DNA of 64,000 bases from Tepidiphilus succinatimandens (lineage in GTDB: Bacteria > Pseudomonadota > Gammaproteobacteria > Burkholderiales > Rhodocyclaceae). The stretch lies in assembly GCF_006503695.1 (NCBI RefSeq), contig NZ_SBIK01000010.1:43066-107065 (forward strand), written 5' to 3'. Numbering within the stretch: the first letter of the stretch is position 1; every line of letters begins with the position of its first letter. Position numbers and translations under genes: made by a program. Positions 17,435-26,801 of this stretch are shown here, one piece after another. Under the pieces are notes generated by a model. The model saw only the letters and a list, made by a program, of their open reading frames with translations, ran no database searches and was not told the DNA's origin.

Positions 17435-18627
17435 TCGTTGCTCACAAGATCGCGCTCGATCCGAACAACGTGCAGGCCACCTACTTTGCCAAGGCCGCAG
17501 GCACGGCGCGCTTTGCCTACAATTGGGCGCTGGCCGAGTGGCAACGGCAGCACGAAGCCTGGAAACAGGACAACAGCTTGCCCAAGCCATCGCAAGCCGC
17601 ACTACGCCGTCAGTTGAACGCCATCAAGCGCGAGCAATTCCCGTGGATGCTGGAGGTCACCAAGAACGCGCCACAAATGGCGATCATCCAGTTGGGCGAA
17701 GCGTTCAAGAATTTCTTTGCGGGCCGCGCCCGCTATCCGCAATTCCGCAAGAAGGGCGTGCACGACCGCTTCACGCTCACCAACGACCAGTTCGACATCG
17801 ACGGCTGCCGCATACGTATCCCCAAGTTGGGATGGGTGCGTATGCGCGAGTCGTTGCGCTTCAATGGCAAGATCATGTCGGCCACGATCTCCCGTGTGGC
17901 CGACCGCTGGTTTGCCAGTATCACCGTGGATGTTCCCGATCAGTCCCATTTGCCCAAAGCCGAAAACCAAGGCGTGGTTGGTGTGGATTTGGGTGTATCC
18001 GCGCTCGCAACACTCTCGACGGGAGAAACCATCACCGGTCCGAAGCCTCACAAGGCGCTGCTGACCCGGTTGCAACGGCTCTCGCGCAGTCTGAGCCGCA
18101 AGCAAAAAGGATCAGCCAATCGCAAGAAGGCCAAGGCGAGGCTGGCACGTCTGCACGCCAGGATCGCCAACATCCGGCAGGACGCCCTGCACAAGCTCAC
18201 GACGGACCTCACGCGCCGATTCCACGCCATCGGCATCGAGGATCTGAACGTGCGCGGCATGGTGAGGAACCGCCATCTGGCCCGCTCCATAGCCGATATG
18301 GGCTTCTTCGAGTTCCGTCGGCAACTGGAATACAAGGCCGCGATGCGCGGCGGGCAGGTGGTGATCGCCGACCGATGGTTTCCGAGTAGCAAGATCTGCT
18401 CATGCTGCGGACACAAGCAAGAAGAACTGCCGCTGTCGGTGCGGCGCTGGTCATGTTCCATCTGTGGCGTGGAACATGACCGTGACCTAAATGCCGCGAT
18501 CAACTTGAAGAATTACGCGGTGAGTTCCACGGTGTCTGCCTGTGGAGGGGAAGGCGCTGGCCTTGGCGGTGACGCCAAGGCGAAACCAGCCCCGATGAAG
18601 CAGGAAGTCAGCTTTGTTCCTGTTTAG
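17431..18627 (+). CDS. tnpB: TnpB RNA-guided DNA endonuclease of IS607 element
   Basis: Programmable nuclease, ancestral to Cas12, that uses an RNA from the element's right end to cut the empty donor site and help the element persist. The 398-residue protein keeps the whole RuvC active site: Asp186 (GVDLGVSA), Glu270 (GIEDLNVRGM) and Asp352 (HDRDLNAAINL). The zinc finger Cys323/Cys326/Cys342/Cys345 is also complete. The N-terminus (HKIALDPNNVQATYFAKAAG) is the usual OrfB helix-turn-helix. Start ATG 17431 overlaps the tnpA stop. It looks fully functional. Confidence 0.95.
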   Translation: MIVAHKIALDPNNVQATYFAKAAGTARFAYNWALAEWQRQHEAWKQDNSLPKPSQAALRRQLNAIKREQFPWMLEVTKNAPQMAIIQLGEAFKNFFAGRARYPQFRKKGVHDRFTLTNDQFDIDGCRIRIPKLGWVRMRESLRFNGKIMSATISRVADRWFASITVDVPDQSHLPKAENQGVVGVDLGVSALATLSTGETITGPKPHKALLTRLQRLSRSLSRKQKGSANRKKAKARLARLHARIANIRQDALHKLTTDLTRRFHAIGIEDLNVRGMVRNRHLARSIADMGFFEFRRQLEYKAAMRGGQVVIADRWFPSSKICSCCGHKQEELPLSVRRWSCSICGVEHDRDLNAAINLKNYAVSSTVSACGGEGAGLGGDAKAKPAPMKQEVSFVPV

Positions 18628-18640
18628 GCAGGAATGAGTA
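18547..18640 (+). ncRNA. Putative omega RNA (reRNA) region at the right end of the IS607 element
   Basis: Within the 3' end of tnpB, CCTTGGCG (18561-18568)/CGCCAAGG (18573-18580) forms a tight hairpin with loop GTGA, extended by GCTGG (18556-18560)/CCAGC (18586-18590) and by GGGG/CCCC. A second set, CAGGAA (18601-18606), TTCCTG (18617-18622) and CAGGAA (18629-18634), can pair in two alternative ways across the tnpB stop. TnpB guide RNAs come from this place in the element. The exact RNA ends are not determined. Confidence 0.5.
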
Positions 18641-18688
18641 AGTCTGACAGAACGGTGATCCATCCACCCCCACCCTATAGGGCCGGCA

Positions 18689-20140
18689 TCAGATACCGCC
18701 GATGCACATGTACTTGATCTCCACATACTCCTCGATGCCGTACTTCGAGCCCTCGCGCCCCATGCCGGAAGCCTTCATGCCGCCGAAAGGCGCGACCTCG
18801 GTGGAGATGAGGCCGGTATTGATGCCGACGATGCCGTATTCGAGCGCCCCCCCCACGCGCCAGACGCGGCTCGAGGATTCGGTGTAGAAATAGGCGGCCA
18901 GGCCGAACTCGGTATCGTTGGCCATGCGGATGGCTTCTTCTTCGGTGTGGAAGCGAAAGAGCGGTGCCACCGGGCCGAAGGTCTCCTCGCGTGCGACTTT
19001 CATCTGAGGGGTGACGTCGGCGAGGATGGTCGGTTCGAAGAAGGTGCCGCCCAAGGGGTGACGCTTGCCCCCAGTGAGGATGCGCGCGCCTTTGCTCACG
19101 GCATCGGCGATGTGCTCTTCGACCTTGCGCACCGCGTTCTCGTCGATGAGGGGCCCCTGGTTGGTGCCTTCGGCGAGCCCCGGGCCGACTTTCAGCTGGG
19201 AGACGGCTTCGGCGAGCTTGGCGGCGAAGCGCTCGTAGACGCCGTCCTGCACGAGCAGGCGGTTCGCGCACACGCAGGTCTGGCCGGTGTTGCGGTACTT
19301 GGAGGCGAGCGCCCCCTGCACGGCGGCGTCGAGGTCGGCATCGTCGAAGACGATGAACGGCGCGTTGCCACCGAGTTCGAGCGAGAGTTTCTTCAAGGTG
19401 GGGGCGCACTGCGCCATGAGCTTGATACCGGTCTCGGTGGAGCCGGTAAACGAGAGCTTGCGCACGATGGGGTTGGCGGTGAGCTCGCCGCCGATGGCCG
19501 TGGCCGAGCCGGTGACGACGTTGAACACGCCAGCCGGTACGCCGGCACGCTCGGCGAGCACCGCCAGCGCCAGCGCCGAGTAGGGGGTCTGGCTCGCGGG
19601 CTTGAGCACCATGGGGCAGCCGGCGGCGAGCGCCGGTCCGGCCTTGCGCGTGATCATGGCCGAAGGGAAATTCCATGGCGTGATCGCACCGCACACGCCG
19701 ATCGGTTCCTTGGTGACGACGATGCGCTTGTCGGCCAGGTGCGGCGGAATGACGTCGCCGTAGATGCGCTTGCCCTCTTCGGCGAACCACTCGATGAAGG
19801 AGGCGGCATAGAGCACTTCGCCGCGCGCTTCGGCCAGCGGCTTACCCTGCTCCGAGGTCATGAGGACGGCCAGGTCTTCCTGATTCTCGACGATGAGGTC
19901 GAACCAGCGGCGCAAAATCTTGGCCCGTGCTCCGGCGGTGAGGGCGCGCCAGGCGGGCCAGGCGGCGTTGGCAGCCTCGATCGCACGGCGCGTCTCGGCG
20001 GCACCCATCTTGGGCACGGTGCCGAGCACGCTGCCGTCGGCGGGGTTGCGCACCGTGAGGACGGCGCCGTCGTCGGCATCCGCCCAGCGTCCGTCGATGT
20101 AGGCTTGGGTGCGGAAGAGGGAGGGGTCTTTGAGGTTCAT
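18689..20140 (-). CDS. gabD: NAD(P)-dependent succinate/glutarate-semialdehyde dehydrogenase (GabD/DavD type)
   Basis: Oxidises succinate semialdehyde or glutarate semialdehyde to the dicarboxylic acid. The 483-residue protein has the ALDH catalytic glutamate in LELGGNAPF and the cysteine in NTGQTCVCANR. It also has the cofactor site TPWNFPSAMITRK, and the conserved GGMKASGMGREG and YGIEEYVEIKY near the end. The ATG at 20140 follows GGAGACGAG; a longer in-frame start would overlap the upstream gdh. It lies 16 bases downstream of gdh and close to the glutarate genes, which favours a glutarate-semialdehyde role, but that is inferred from position. Confidence 0.9.
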   Translation of the reverse strand: MNLKDPSLFRTQAYIDGRWADADDGAVLTVRNPADGSVLGTVPKMGAAETRRAIEAANAAWPAWRALTAGARAKILRRWFDLIVENQEDLAVLMTSEQGKPLAEARGEVLYAASFIEWFAEEGKRIYGDVIPPHLADKRIVVTKEPIGVCGAITPWNFPSAMITRKAGPALAAGCPMVLKPASQTPYSALALAVLAERAGVPAGVFNVVTGSATAIGGELTANPIVRKLSFTGSTETGIKLMAQCAPTLKKLSLELGGNAPFIVFDDADLDAAVQGALASKYRNTGQTCVCANRLLVQDGVYERFAAKLAEAVSQLKVGPGLAEGTNQGPLIDENAVRKVEEHIADAVSKGARILTGGKRHPLGGTFFEPTILADVTPQMKVAREETFGPVAPLFRFHTEEEAIRMANDTEFGLAAYFYTESSSRVWRVGGALEYGIVGINTGLISTEVAPFGGMKASGMGREGSKYGIEEYVEIKYMCIGGI

Positions 20141-20156
20141 GCTCGTCTCCGGGGGG

Positions 20157-21431
20157 TTAGGGATAAATGCCGCGCAGCTGCCGTGCCTCGAGTACGCGCC
20201 GGCAGGCAAGGAGGTAGGCGGCGGTGCGCAGGGTCACGCGGTGTTCTTGCGCGGCTTTCCACACGGACTCGAAGGCTTCGCTGAGGATGCGCTCGAGCCG
20301 TTCGTTGATCTCCTGCTCGGTCCAGAAGAAGCTGGAGAAATCTTGCACCCATTCGAAGTAGCTCACCGTGACGCCGCCGGCATTGGTGAGCACGTCGGGC
20401 ACGAGGGTCACCCCGCGGGACGTGAGGATGTCGTCGGCTTCGGGCGTGGTGGGGCCGTTGGCGCCTTCGAGGACGAGGCGCGCTTTGATGTCTCGCGCAT
20501 TGTGCCGGTCGATCTGGCCTTCCAGCGCCGCGGGCACGAGGATGTCCGCTTCGACCGTCCAGAAGTCTTCGTTCGCAATTGCCGTGGCGCCGGGGAAGCG
20601 CCCCAGGGCACCGCCGCCGTCGAGCCAGCGTTGCAGGGCGTCGAGATCGATCCCGTCGCCGGCGTGGATCGAGCCGGTGACGTCCTGCAGGGCAACGATT
20701 TTGGCGCCGGCTGCGGCGAAACAGCGGGCGGCGGTGGCCCCGACGTTGCCGTAGCCCTGGATGGCGACGCGGGCCCCAGCTAGATCCAGGCCAAGCTTGC
20801 ACGCCGCACTGCGCCCGACGATGAACACGCCCCGGCCGGTGGCCTCACGCCGCCCCAGACTGCCGCCGAGGCTGACTGGTTTACCAGTGACGACGCCCAT
20901 CACCGTTCGCCCCTGGTTGATGGAATAAGTGTCCATCATCCAGGCCATGATCTGCTCGTTGGTGTTGACGTCAGGCGCGGGAATGTCCTTGTCCGGGCCG
21001 ATGAGCACACCGATCTCGCTGGTGTAGCGGCGAGTGAGGCGCTCCAGTTCGCCTCGGGTCAAGGTGCGGGGATCGACCCGTACTCCCCCTTTGGCGCCCC
21101 CGAAGGGCAGGCCGATCACGGCGTTCTTGATCGTCATCCAGCCGGCGAGCGCCATGACCTCCGAGAGCGTGACGTCCTGGTGATAGCGCACCCCGCCCTT
21201 GCCCGGCCCGCGCGAGGTGTTGTGATGGACGCGGTAGCCTTCGAAGTGCCTGATCGAACCGTCGTCCATCTTCACCGGGATGTCGACGATGAGGATCCTC
21301 TTGGGGTGTTTGAGGGTCTCGATCCAGTAGCCCAGATCACCGAGGTGAGGGGCCACGCGATCGACCTGTTCGAGAAAGACTTCCCATGGGCCGAGATGGG
21401 CGCGGTCGAGGTAGGAAGGAATGGCATCCAT
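20157..21431 (-). CDS. gdhA: Glutamate dehydrogenase (Glu/Leu/Phe/Val family)
   Basis: Interconverts glutamate with 2-oxoglutarate and ammonia. The 424-residue protein has the substrate-side [13 protein letters not shown] and the catalytic lysine motif [13 protein letters not shown]. The dinucleotide fold is [17 protein letters not shown], and [14 protein letters not shown] follows. The length matches the small hexameric type. The start at 21431 ([14 protein letters not shown]) has AAGGAG upstream; a 19-codon longer frame exists but has no such site. It forms an apparent operon with gabD and may deaminate the glutamate made when a diamine or lysine-derived amino group is passed to 2-oxoglutarate. 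Confidence 0.93.
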   Translation of the reverse strand: MDAIPSYLDRAHLGPWEVFLEQVDRVAPHLGDLGYWIETLKHPKRILIVDIPVKMDDGSIRHFEGYRVHHNTSRGPGKGGVRYHQDVTLSEVMALAGWMTIKNAVIGLPFGGAKGGVRVDPRTLTRGELERLTRRYTSEIGVLIGPDKDIPAPDVNTNEQIMAWMMDTYSINQGRTVMGVVTGKPVSLGGSLGRREATGRGVFIVGRSAACKLGLDLAGARVAIQGYGNVGATAARCFAAAGAKIVALQDVTGSIHAGDGIDLDALQRWLDGGGALGRFPGATAIANEDFWTVEADILVPAALEGQIDRHNARDIKARLVLEGANGPTTPEADDILTSRGVTLVPDVLTNAGGVTVSYFEWVQDFSSFFWTEQEINERLERILSEAFESVWKAAQEHRVTLRTAAYLLACRRVLEARQLRGIYP

Positions 21432-21613
21432 CGTGGGTTTCTCCTTTTGGGAGCGCAAAAAAATCCTTATGGGATTGGGGTCGGTCACGGCGGGGATTTT
21501 TCAGCGAGTTCATTCATTCGAGGAAGGCTGCTCCTACAAGTGTAGGTGATACCGCCGGGATTTGCCATGGAACAGAGATCTCCCTGCGGGCAGACGATTT
21601 TTTCACCAATCCT

Positions 21614-22837
21614 TCAGACGACCCCCTTCGCCCGCAGTGCGGCCACTTCTGCTTCGTCCATCCCGAGCACCTCGCGCAGGACTTCGGCGGTGTGCTCACC
21701 CAGGAGCGGTGGAGCGCCGCGGTAGGCGGGGGGCGTGGCCGACAGGCGCATGGGGTTGGCGACCTGAGGCACCTCGCCGAGCCGCTCGTGGGGCAGGCGC
21801 AGCGCCATGTCGCGGGCGCGTACCTGAGGGTCGGCGAAGACCCGGGAGAGGGGGTTGATGGGGCCGCAGGGGACTCCGGCCCGCTCCAGTGCGGCGATCC
21901 AGGCGTCGGTGCTGCGCGTGCGGGTGAGCTCCTGCAGGCGCGGGATCAGCTCGGCGCGGTGGGCCACGCGCGCCGGGTTGGTGGCATAGCGCGGGTCGGC
22001 CGCGAGTTCCGGCACCCCTGCTTCGGCACAGAAACGGGCGAATTGACCATCGTTGCCGATCGCCAGGATCATCCAGCCGTCGGCGGTGGGAAAATCCTGG
22101 TAGGGGACGATGTTGGGGTGCGCATTGCCCAGCCGCGGAGGATCCTGGCCGGTGGTGAGGTAGTTGAGCGCCTGATTGGCGAGGCAGGCGACCTGCACGT
22201 CGAGGAGCGCCATGTCGATGTACTGGCCGCGGCCACTGCGTTCGCGCCAGGCAAGCGCGGCGAGGATGGCATTGGCGGCGTAGAGCCCCGTGAGGATGTC
22301 GGTGAGCGCCACGCCCACTTTCATCGGCCCGCCGCCGGGTTCGTGATCGGGGCGGCCCGTGATGCTCATCAAACCGCCCATGCCCTGGATGAGGAAATCG
22401 TACCCCGCCCGGGGCGCGTAGGGGCCGGTCTGGCCGAAGCCGGTGATGGAGCAATACACGAGGCGGGGATTGCGCGCCGAGAGGCTGGCGTAATCCAGGC
22501 CGTAGCGGGCGAGCGCTCCCACCTTGAAGTTTTCGATGACGACGTCGGCCGTCTCGGCCAGGCGTCGGATGATCTCCTGGCCTTCGGGACGGGTGAGATC
22601 GACGGTGAGCGAGCGCTTGTTGCGGTTCGCGCACAGGAAGTAGGCGGCCACCGCTTCTTCCTCCTCGCCCTGCCCTTTCCACCACGGCGGGCCCCAGGTA
22701 CGGGTGTCGTCGCCGCTTCCGGGTTTTTCGATCTTGATGACGTCGGCACCCAGATCGGCGAGCAGCTGGCTCGCCCAGGGGCCGGCCAGCACGCGCGAGA
22801 GATCGAGCACGCGCAGGTGGGAGAGGGCCTGGTCCAT
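21614..22837 (-). CDS. Family III CoA-transferase, probable succinyl-CoA:glutarate CoA-transferase
   Basis: CaiB/Frc-type enzyme that moves CoA between carboxylic acids. The 407-residue protein opens with LSHLRVLDLSRVLAGPWASQLLADLGADVIKIEKPG, whose RVLAGP and GADVIKIE are family hallmarks. The catalytic Asp is likely in YIDMALLDVQVACL (ALLD). It starts 17 bases after gcdH on the same strand. This gene pair with a GcdR-type regulator is the common bacterial glutarate pathway arrangement, so glutarate activation is the best guess; the transferase family itself does not reveal the substrate. Confidence 0.85.
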   Translation of the reverse strand: MDQALSHLRVLDLSRVLAGPWASQLLADLGADVIKIEKPGSGDDTRTWGPPWWKGQGEEEEAVAAYFLCANRNKRSLTVDLTRPEGQEIIRRLAETADVVIENFKVGALARYGLDYASLSARNPRLVYCSITGFGQTGPYAPRAGYDFLIQGMGGLMSITGRPDHEPGGGPMKVGVALTDILTGLYAANAILAALAWRERSGRGQYIDMALLDVQVACLANQALNYLTTGQDPPRLGNAHPNIVPYQDFPTADGWMILAIGNDGQFARFCAEAGVPELAADPRYATNPARVAHRAELIPRLQELTRTRSTDAWIAALERAGVPCGPINPLSRVFADPQVRARDMALRLPHERLGEVPQVANPMRLSATPPAYRGAPPLLGEHTAEVLREVLGMDEAEVAALRAKGVV

Positions 22838-22854
22838 CGTCGCGATTCCCCGGC

Positions 22855-24042
22855 TCAGTTGGCAAAGGCGGCGATGCCGGTGATGGCACGGCCGAGGATG
22901 AGGGCGTGGATGTCGTGCGTGCCCTCGTAGGTGTTGACCACTTCGAGGTTGACGAGGTGGCGCGCCACGCAGTATTCGTCGCTGATGCCGTTGCCGCCGA
23001 GCATGTCGCGGGCGGTGCGGGCGATGTCGAGCGCCTTGCCGCAGGAATTGCGCTTGACGATGGAGGTGAGTTCGACGGCCGCGATGCCTTCGTCCTTCAT
23101 CCGGCCGATGCGCAGCACCGTCTGCAGCCCCAGGGCGATCTCGGTGCACATGTCGGCGAGCTTTTTCTGGATGAGCTGGTTGGCGGCGAGCGGTCGGCCG
23201 AACTGCTTGCGTTCGAGCACGTAGTTGCGGGCGGTTTCATAACAGGCTTGAGCCGCGCCCAGCGCACCCCAGGCGATGCCGAAGCGGGCGGAGTTCAGGC
23301 AGGTGAAGGGGCCCTTGAGGCCGCGGACTTCGGGAAAGGCGTTTTCTTCGGGAACGAAGACTTCGTCCATGACGATTTCGCCGGTGATCGAGGCGCGCAG
23401 TCCCACTTTGCCGTGAATGACCGGCGCCGAGAGCCCCTTCCAGCCCTTCTCGAGGATGAAACCGCGGATCTGCCCCTCGTCGTCCTTGGCCCAGACGACG
23501 AAGACGTCGGCGATGGGGCTGTTGGTGATCCACATCTTGTTGCCCGACAGCAGATAGCCGCCCTCGACGCGGCGCGCGCGGCTTTCCATGCTGCCGGGGT
23601 CGGAGCCGTGGTTGGGCTCGGTGAGCCCGAAGCAACCGATCCATTCGCCGCGGGCGAGTTTGGGCAGGTACTTGCGCTTTTGCGCTTCGGTGCCGAATTC
23701 GTGGATGGGGACCATCACGAGCGAGCTCTGCACGCTCATCATCGAACGGAAACCCGAGTCGACGTATTCGATTTCGCGGGCGATGAGCCCGTAGGCGACG
23801 TAGTTGAGTCCCGCACCACCGTATTCTTCGGGGATGGTGGGGCCGAGCAGGCCGAGTTCGCCCATCTCGCGGAAGATCGCCGGGTCGGTGTGTTCGTGGC
23901 GGAAGGCATGCTGGGCGCGGGGCTGGAGTTTTTCCTGGGCGTAGGCGCGGGCGGTGTCGCGCACGAGGCGTTCCGTTTCGGTGAGCTGGGTGTCGAGCAG
24001 CAGCGGGTCTTGCCAGTCGAATGCGGCGCGGGGGGAGGGCAT
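22855..24042 (-). CDS. gcdH: Glutaryl-CoA dehydrogenase
   Basis: FAD enzyme that oxidises and decarboxylates glutaryl-CoA to crotonyl-CoA. The 395-residue protein has the flavin motif [16 protein letters not shown], then [21 protein letters not shown]. The C-terminal [19 protein letters not shown] holds the catalytic glutamate. [12 protein letters not shown] and the N-terminal [15 protein letters not shown] are typical of GcdH rather than straight-chain acyl-CoA dehydrogenases. The ATG at 24042 follows AAGGAGA. It is divergent from the LysR gene at 24162, which probably controls it. Confidence 0.93.
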   Translation of the reverse strand: MPSPRAAFDWQDPLLLDTQLTETERLVRDTARAYAQEKLQPRAQHAFRHEHTDPAIFREMGELGLLGPTIPEEYGGAGLNYVAYGLIAREIEYVDSGFRSMMSVQSSLVMVPIHEFGTEAQKRKYLPKLARGEWIGCFGLTEPNHGSDPGSMESRARRVEGGYLLSGNKMWITNSPIADVFVVWAKDDEGQIRGFILEKGWKGLSAPVIHGKVGLRASITGEIVMDEVFVPEENAFPEVRGLKGPFTCLNSARFGIAWGALGAAQACYETARNYVLERKQFGRPLAANQLIQKKLADMCTEIALGLQTVLRIGRMKDEGIAAVELTSIVKRNSCGKALDIARTARDMLGGNGISDEYCVARHLVNLEVVNTYEGTHDIHALILGRAITGIAAFAN

Positions 24043-24161
24043 GGCGATCTCCTTCGGTGGGGTAGATGTGATGTTTCGGTATGGTATAAAGGGAATCTTC
24101 TGCCGGCAAGCGCTTTTTATGCATCGACCGGTGCGTTTTGCTCACTTCGCGGCATTGGGGT

Positions 24162-25097
24162 ATGCGCAAGAGAATCCCTTCGACGATGGCGCTGACGGCG
24201 TTCGAGGCGGCGGCGCGCCATGAGAGTTTCACCCGGGCGGCCGAGGAATTGGCCCTGACGCAGAGTGCCGTCTGCCGCCAGATCGGGGCGCTGGAAGACT
24301 TTCTGGGGGTGGCGCTGTTTCGGCGGACGCGGCGCGGGGTGCAACTCACGGAAGCCGGCCGGGCCTACAGCCGGCAGGTGGCGCTGCGGCTCGAGGCGCT
24401 GGAGCGCGACACGCTGGCGGTGATGTCCGGCCAAGGGGCGGGAACGTTGGAGCTCGCCGTGGTGCCCACCTTCTCCACCCGCTGGCTGCTGCCTCGCCTG
24501 GGCGCGTTTCGCGCGCTCCATCCCGAGGTGGTGATCCACATGGAGACGCGCACCCGCCCTTTCCTCTTCGCCGATACGCCGTTCGATGCAGCGATCTATT
24601 TCGGCGAAGCGGGGTGGCCGGGGACGGAAGCGCATTTCCTGATGCCGGAATTCCCCGTGCCGGTGTGCAGCCCGTCATTACCGGGGGCAAGGCCGGATCT
24701 TTCCCCTCAAGAGGTGGCTCGTCTGCCGTTGCTGCAGCAGAGCACCCGTCCCTATGCCTGGCGGCAGTGGTTCGAGGCCGCGGGCATGCGGGTGGCGCAC
24801 GACCTGTCGGGGATGCGGCTCGAATTGTTCTCGATGCTGGCCCAGGCGGCGATCGAACGCATGGGCGTGGCGCTCATTCCTCCGTTTCTCATCGAACGGG
24901 AACTCGCCGCGGGCGATCTGATGATCCCCTGCAATCGAAGCTTTGTGAGCCGCCGGGCCTATTATCTGATCGTGCCCGAGCGCAAAGCCGAACGTCAGGC
25001 ACTAGCGGTGTTCCGCCAGTGGTTGGTCGAAGAGGCGGGACGCAGCCACGAAGCGGTCCGGGACGCGGCGGTGGCCGGCGGCGCGGGGCGGTGCTAA
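24162..25097 (+). CDS. LysR-family regulator of the glutarate genes (GcdR-like)
   Basis: A 311-residue LysR protein. The DNA-binding helix-turn-helix is at residues about 10-60 (ALTAFEAAARHESFTRAAEELALTQSAVCRQI), and the effector domain continues to the end (FLVFRQ-like AVFRQWLVEEAG). It is divergent from gcdH, with 119 bases between starts, the usual arrangement for LysR control of a neighbouring operon. Start ATG 24162 gives MRKRIPSTMALTAFEAA, matching GcdR-type proteins; an upstream in-frame ATG at 24138 is less likely. The effector is presumably glutarate or a CoA ester, not shown here. Confidence 0.85.
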   Translation: MRKRIPSTMALTAFEAAARHESFTRAAEELALTQSAVCRQIGALEDFLGVALFRRTRRGVQLTEAGRAYSRQVALRLEALERDTLAVMSGQGAGTLELAVVPTFSTRWLLPRLGAFRALHPEVVIHMETRTRPFLFADTPFDAAIYFGEAGWPGTEAHFLMPEFPVPVCSPSLPGARPDLSPQEVARLPLLQQSTRPYAWRQWFEAAGMRVAHDLSGMRLELFSMLAQAAIERMGVALIPPFLIERELAAGDLMIPCNRSFVSRRAYYLIVPERKAERQALAVFRQWLVEEAGRSHEAVRDAAVAGGAGRC

Positions 25098-25152
25098 GAT
25101 ATGCCGAGGGCCATCCGGCCCATGAGGATTTCCTGCCCTGAGGAGGAACGAG

Positions 25153-25872
25153 ATGGCGATACGTACGCGTTTGGTGGAATACACGCACGAAGGAACGACG
25201 CTCGAAGGCTTCCTGGCCTGGGACGACGCCATCGTCGGCAAGCGGCCGGCCGTGGCCGTGGCGCATGCCTGGGCCGGGCGTACCGCCTTCGAGTGCGAGA
25301 AGGCGCGCCAGCTCGCGATGATGGGCTACGTCGGCTTTGCCGTGGACCTGTACGGCAAGGGGGTGCTCGGCAAGAGCAAGGAAGAGAACGCGAAGCTGAT
25401 GGCCCCCTTCGTCGAGAATCGCGCGAAGCTGCAGGGGCGTATCGCCCAGGCGATCGAGACCCTGCGGGCGCAACCCGAAGTCGATGCCGAAAAAATTGCG
25501 GCGATCGGCTTCTGTTTCGGCGGGCTCACGGTGCTCGATCTGGCGCGCACTGGGGCCGACGTGCGTGGGGTGGCGAGTTTCCACGGCCTCTTCACGCCGC
25601 CGGGCAATACCGCGGGCAAGAAGATCAAGGCCAAGGTGCTGGCGCTGCACGGCTGGGACGATCCCATGGTGCCGCCGAACATGGTGGTGGACTTCGCCAA
25701 GGAAATGACGGAAGCCGGCGCCGACTGGCAGCTGCATGCCTTTGGCAACACCATGCACGCCTTTACCCTGCCCGAGGCGAACGACCCGTCCTTTGGGACG
25801 GTTTATGAGCCCAAAGCCGATGCGCGCTCGTGGGCGATCCTGCGCGAGTTCCTGCACGAGATCTTCGCATGA
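25153..25872 (+). CDS. Dienelactone hydrolase family protein
   Basis: A 239-residue alpha/beta hydrolase with a cysteine nucleophile. Cys121 lies in IGFCFGGLTVL, the acid is in HGWDDPMVPP (Asp169/Asp170) and His202 is in NTMHAFT; all three triad members are present. Family members cleave cyclic esters such as dienelactone, but many have no known substrate and no aromatic-ring genes lie nearby. GAGGAACGAG precedes the ATG. It is the last gene before the second half of the MCE operon; the MCE gene begins 27 bases after its stop. Confidence 0.87.
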   Translation: MAIRTRLVEYTHEGTTLEGFLAWDDAIVGKRPAVAVAHAWAGRTAFECEKARQLAMMGYVGFAVDLYGKGVLGKSKEENAKLMAPFVENRAKLQGRIAQAIETLRAQPEVDAEKIAAIGFCFGGLTVLDLARTGADVRGVASFHGLFTPPGNTAGKKIKAKVLALHGWDDPMVPPNMVVDFAKEMTEAGADWQLHAFGNTMHAFTLPEANDPSFGTVYEPKADARSWAILREFLHEIFA

Positions 25873-25899
25873 GGCGTGCGCCGCGGCGCTGACCAGACG

Positions 25900-26796
25900 G
25901 TGGAATCGCGCGTCCCTTATGTGATCGTCGGCGTGTTCGTCGTCGTGGCGCTCACGGCCCTGGCCGGTTTAGGCCTGTGGCTGGGCGCCGACGTCGATAC
26001 CCGCCGCTATCTGCCCTACCGGGTGCTGACCACCGAGTCGGTGACCGGCATCAATCGTGGCAGTTTCGTGCGTTACCGCGGTGTCGTCGTCGGACGGGTG
26101 AAGGGGGTCACGCTCGTCGATTCCGAGCGCGTGGCGATCGACCTCGACATCGTCGAAGGCACGCCGATCAAGACCGACACCAAGGCGACGATCTCCAGCC
26201 AAGGCCTGACGGGCTTGTCGTACATCGAATTGTCCGGCGGCTCGGTCGAGGCGCCGCCCCTGCTGCCGGGGCCGGACGGCACGCCGGCGGTGATCACCGC
26301 GGCGCCTTCGCTGATGCGCCGGCTGGACGTGGCGCTGTCGCAGAATCTGGAGCAGGTGGCGGGGGTGATGCAGCAGCTGCACAAGCTCCTCTCCGACGAC
26401 AACCTCGCCAACCTCACGGCGACGATGGCCGACGCGCGCCGTTTCATGGCTGCGCTCGCCGCCCAGGAGAAACGCATCGATGCGCTGGCCGCTTCCCTCG
26501 AGAAGGCGGCAGCGCAGGCACCGGAACTGGCCGCCGACGGGCGCCGGACCTTGCGCGAGGCACAGGCGCTTCTGGCGGAGCTGCAGCGCACGGCTGCGGC
26601 CCTGCGAGAGGCCACGGTGGCGGCGCAGGGAGAATTGCAGGCGGCGCGCCGCGGGCTGCAACCGGAGGCGGAGGCGGCGCTGCAACGCTTGGAGGCGTCG
26701 ATGGCCCGGCTGGAGCGCTTGAGCGCTTCGCTCGAGGAGCGGCCGCAGCGTCTGCTGTGGGGCGATCCGCCGGAACGGCCAGGGCCAGGGGAGTGA
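25900..26796 (+). CDS. MCE/MlaD-domain substrate-binding protein
   Basis: Periplasmic, membrane-anchored component that forms the lipid-binding ring of an MCE transporter. From GTG 25900 it reads MESRVPYVIVGVFVVVALTALAGLGLWLG, a short N-tail and one membrane helix. The MCE domain follows (about 36-115; SVTGINRGSFVRYRGVVVGRVKGV, SSQGLTGLSYIELSGG). A long alanine-rich helical region (about 145-280) comes after that. A GTG at 25876 is an alternative start. Its permease and ATPase partners are at 14.9-16.8 kb, so the operon appears interrupted. The lipoprotein partner follows after 5 bases. Confidence 0.9.
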   Translation: MESRVPYVIVGVFVVVALTALAGLGLWLGADVDTRRYLPYRVLTTESVTGINRGSFVRYRGVVVGRVKGVTLVDSERVAIDLDIVEGTPIKTDTKATISSQGLTGLSYIELSGGSVEAPPLLPGPDGTPAVITAAPSLMRRLDVALSQNLEQVAGVMQQLHKLLSDDNLANLTATMADARRFMAALAAQEKRIDALAASLEKAAAQAPELAADGRRTLREAQALLAELQRTAAALREATVAAQGELQAARRGLQPEAEAALQRLEASMARLERLSASLEERPQRLLWGDPPERPGPGE

Positions 26797-26801
26797 GCAC
26801 G

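Larger units (their letters stand above)
16750..18650 (+). mobile_element. IS607-family insertion sequence (tnpA-tnpB)
   Basis: A serine-recombinase tnpA and a tnpB overlap by ATGA and fill a segment of lower GC than its flanks. IS607 elements make no target duplication and have no long terminal inverted repeats, so the ends are estimates: the left end is near the G-rich stretch at 16737-16752 inside the mlaF-like gene, the right end soon after the tnpB hairpins (about 18635-18650). Both genes look full length, so the element may be active. Confidence 0.85.

Noticed and set aside
18628..18688. Direct target duplication around the IS607 element
   Set aside because: No matching short repeat was found at the two ends; IS607 elements are not expected to make one.
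21519..21550. REP-like string (TGCTCCTACAAG) upstream of gdh
   Set aside because: It resembles part of a known REP family on one side only; no full hairpin and no second copy were seen in the window.
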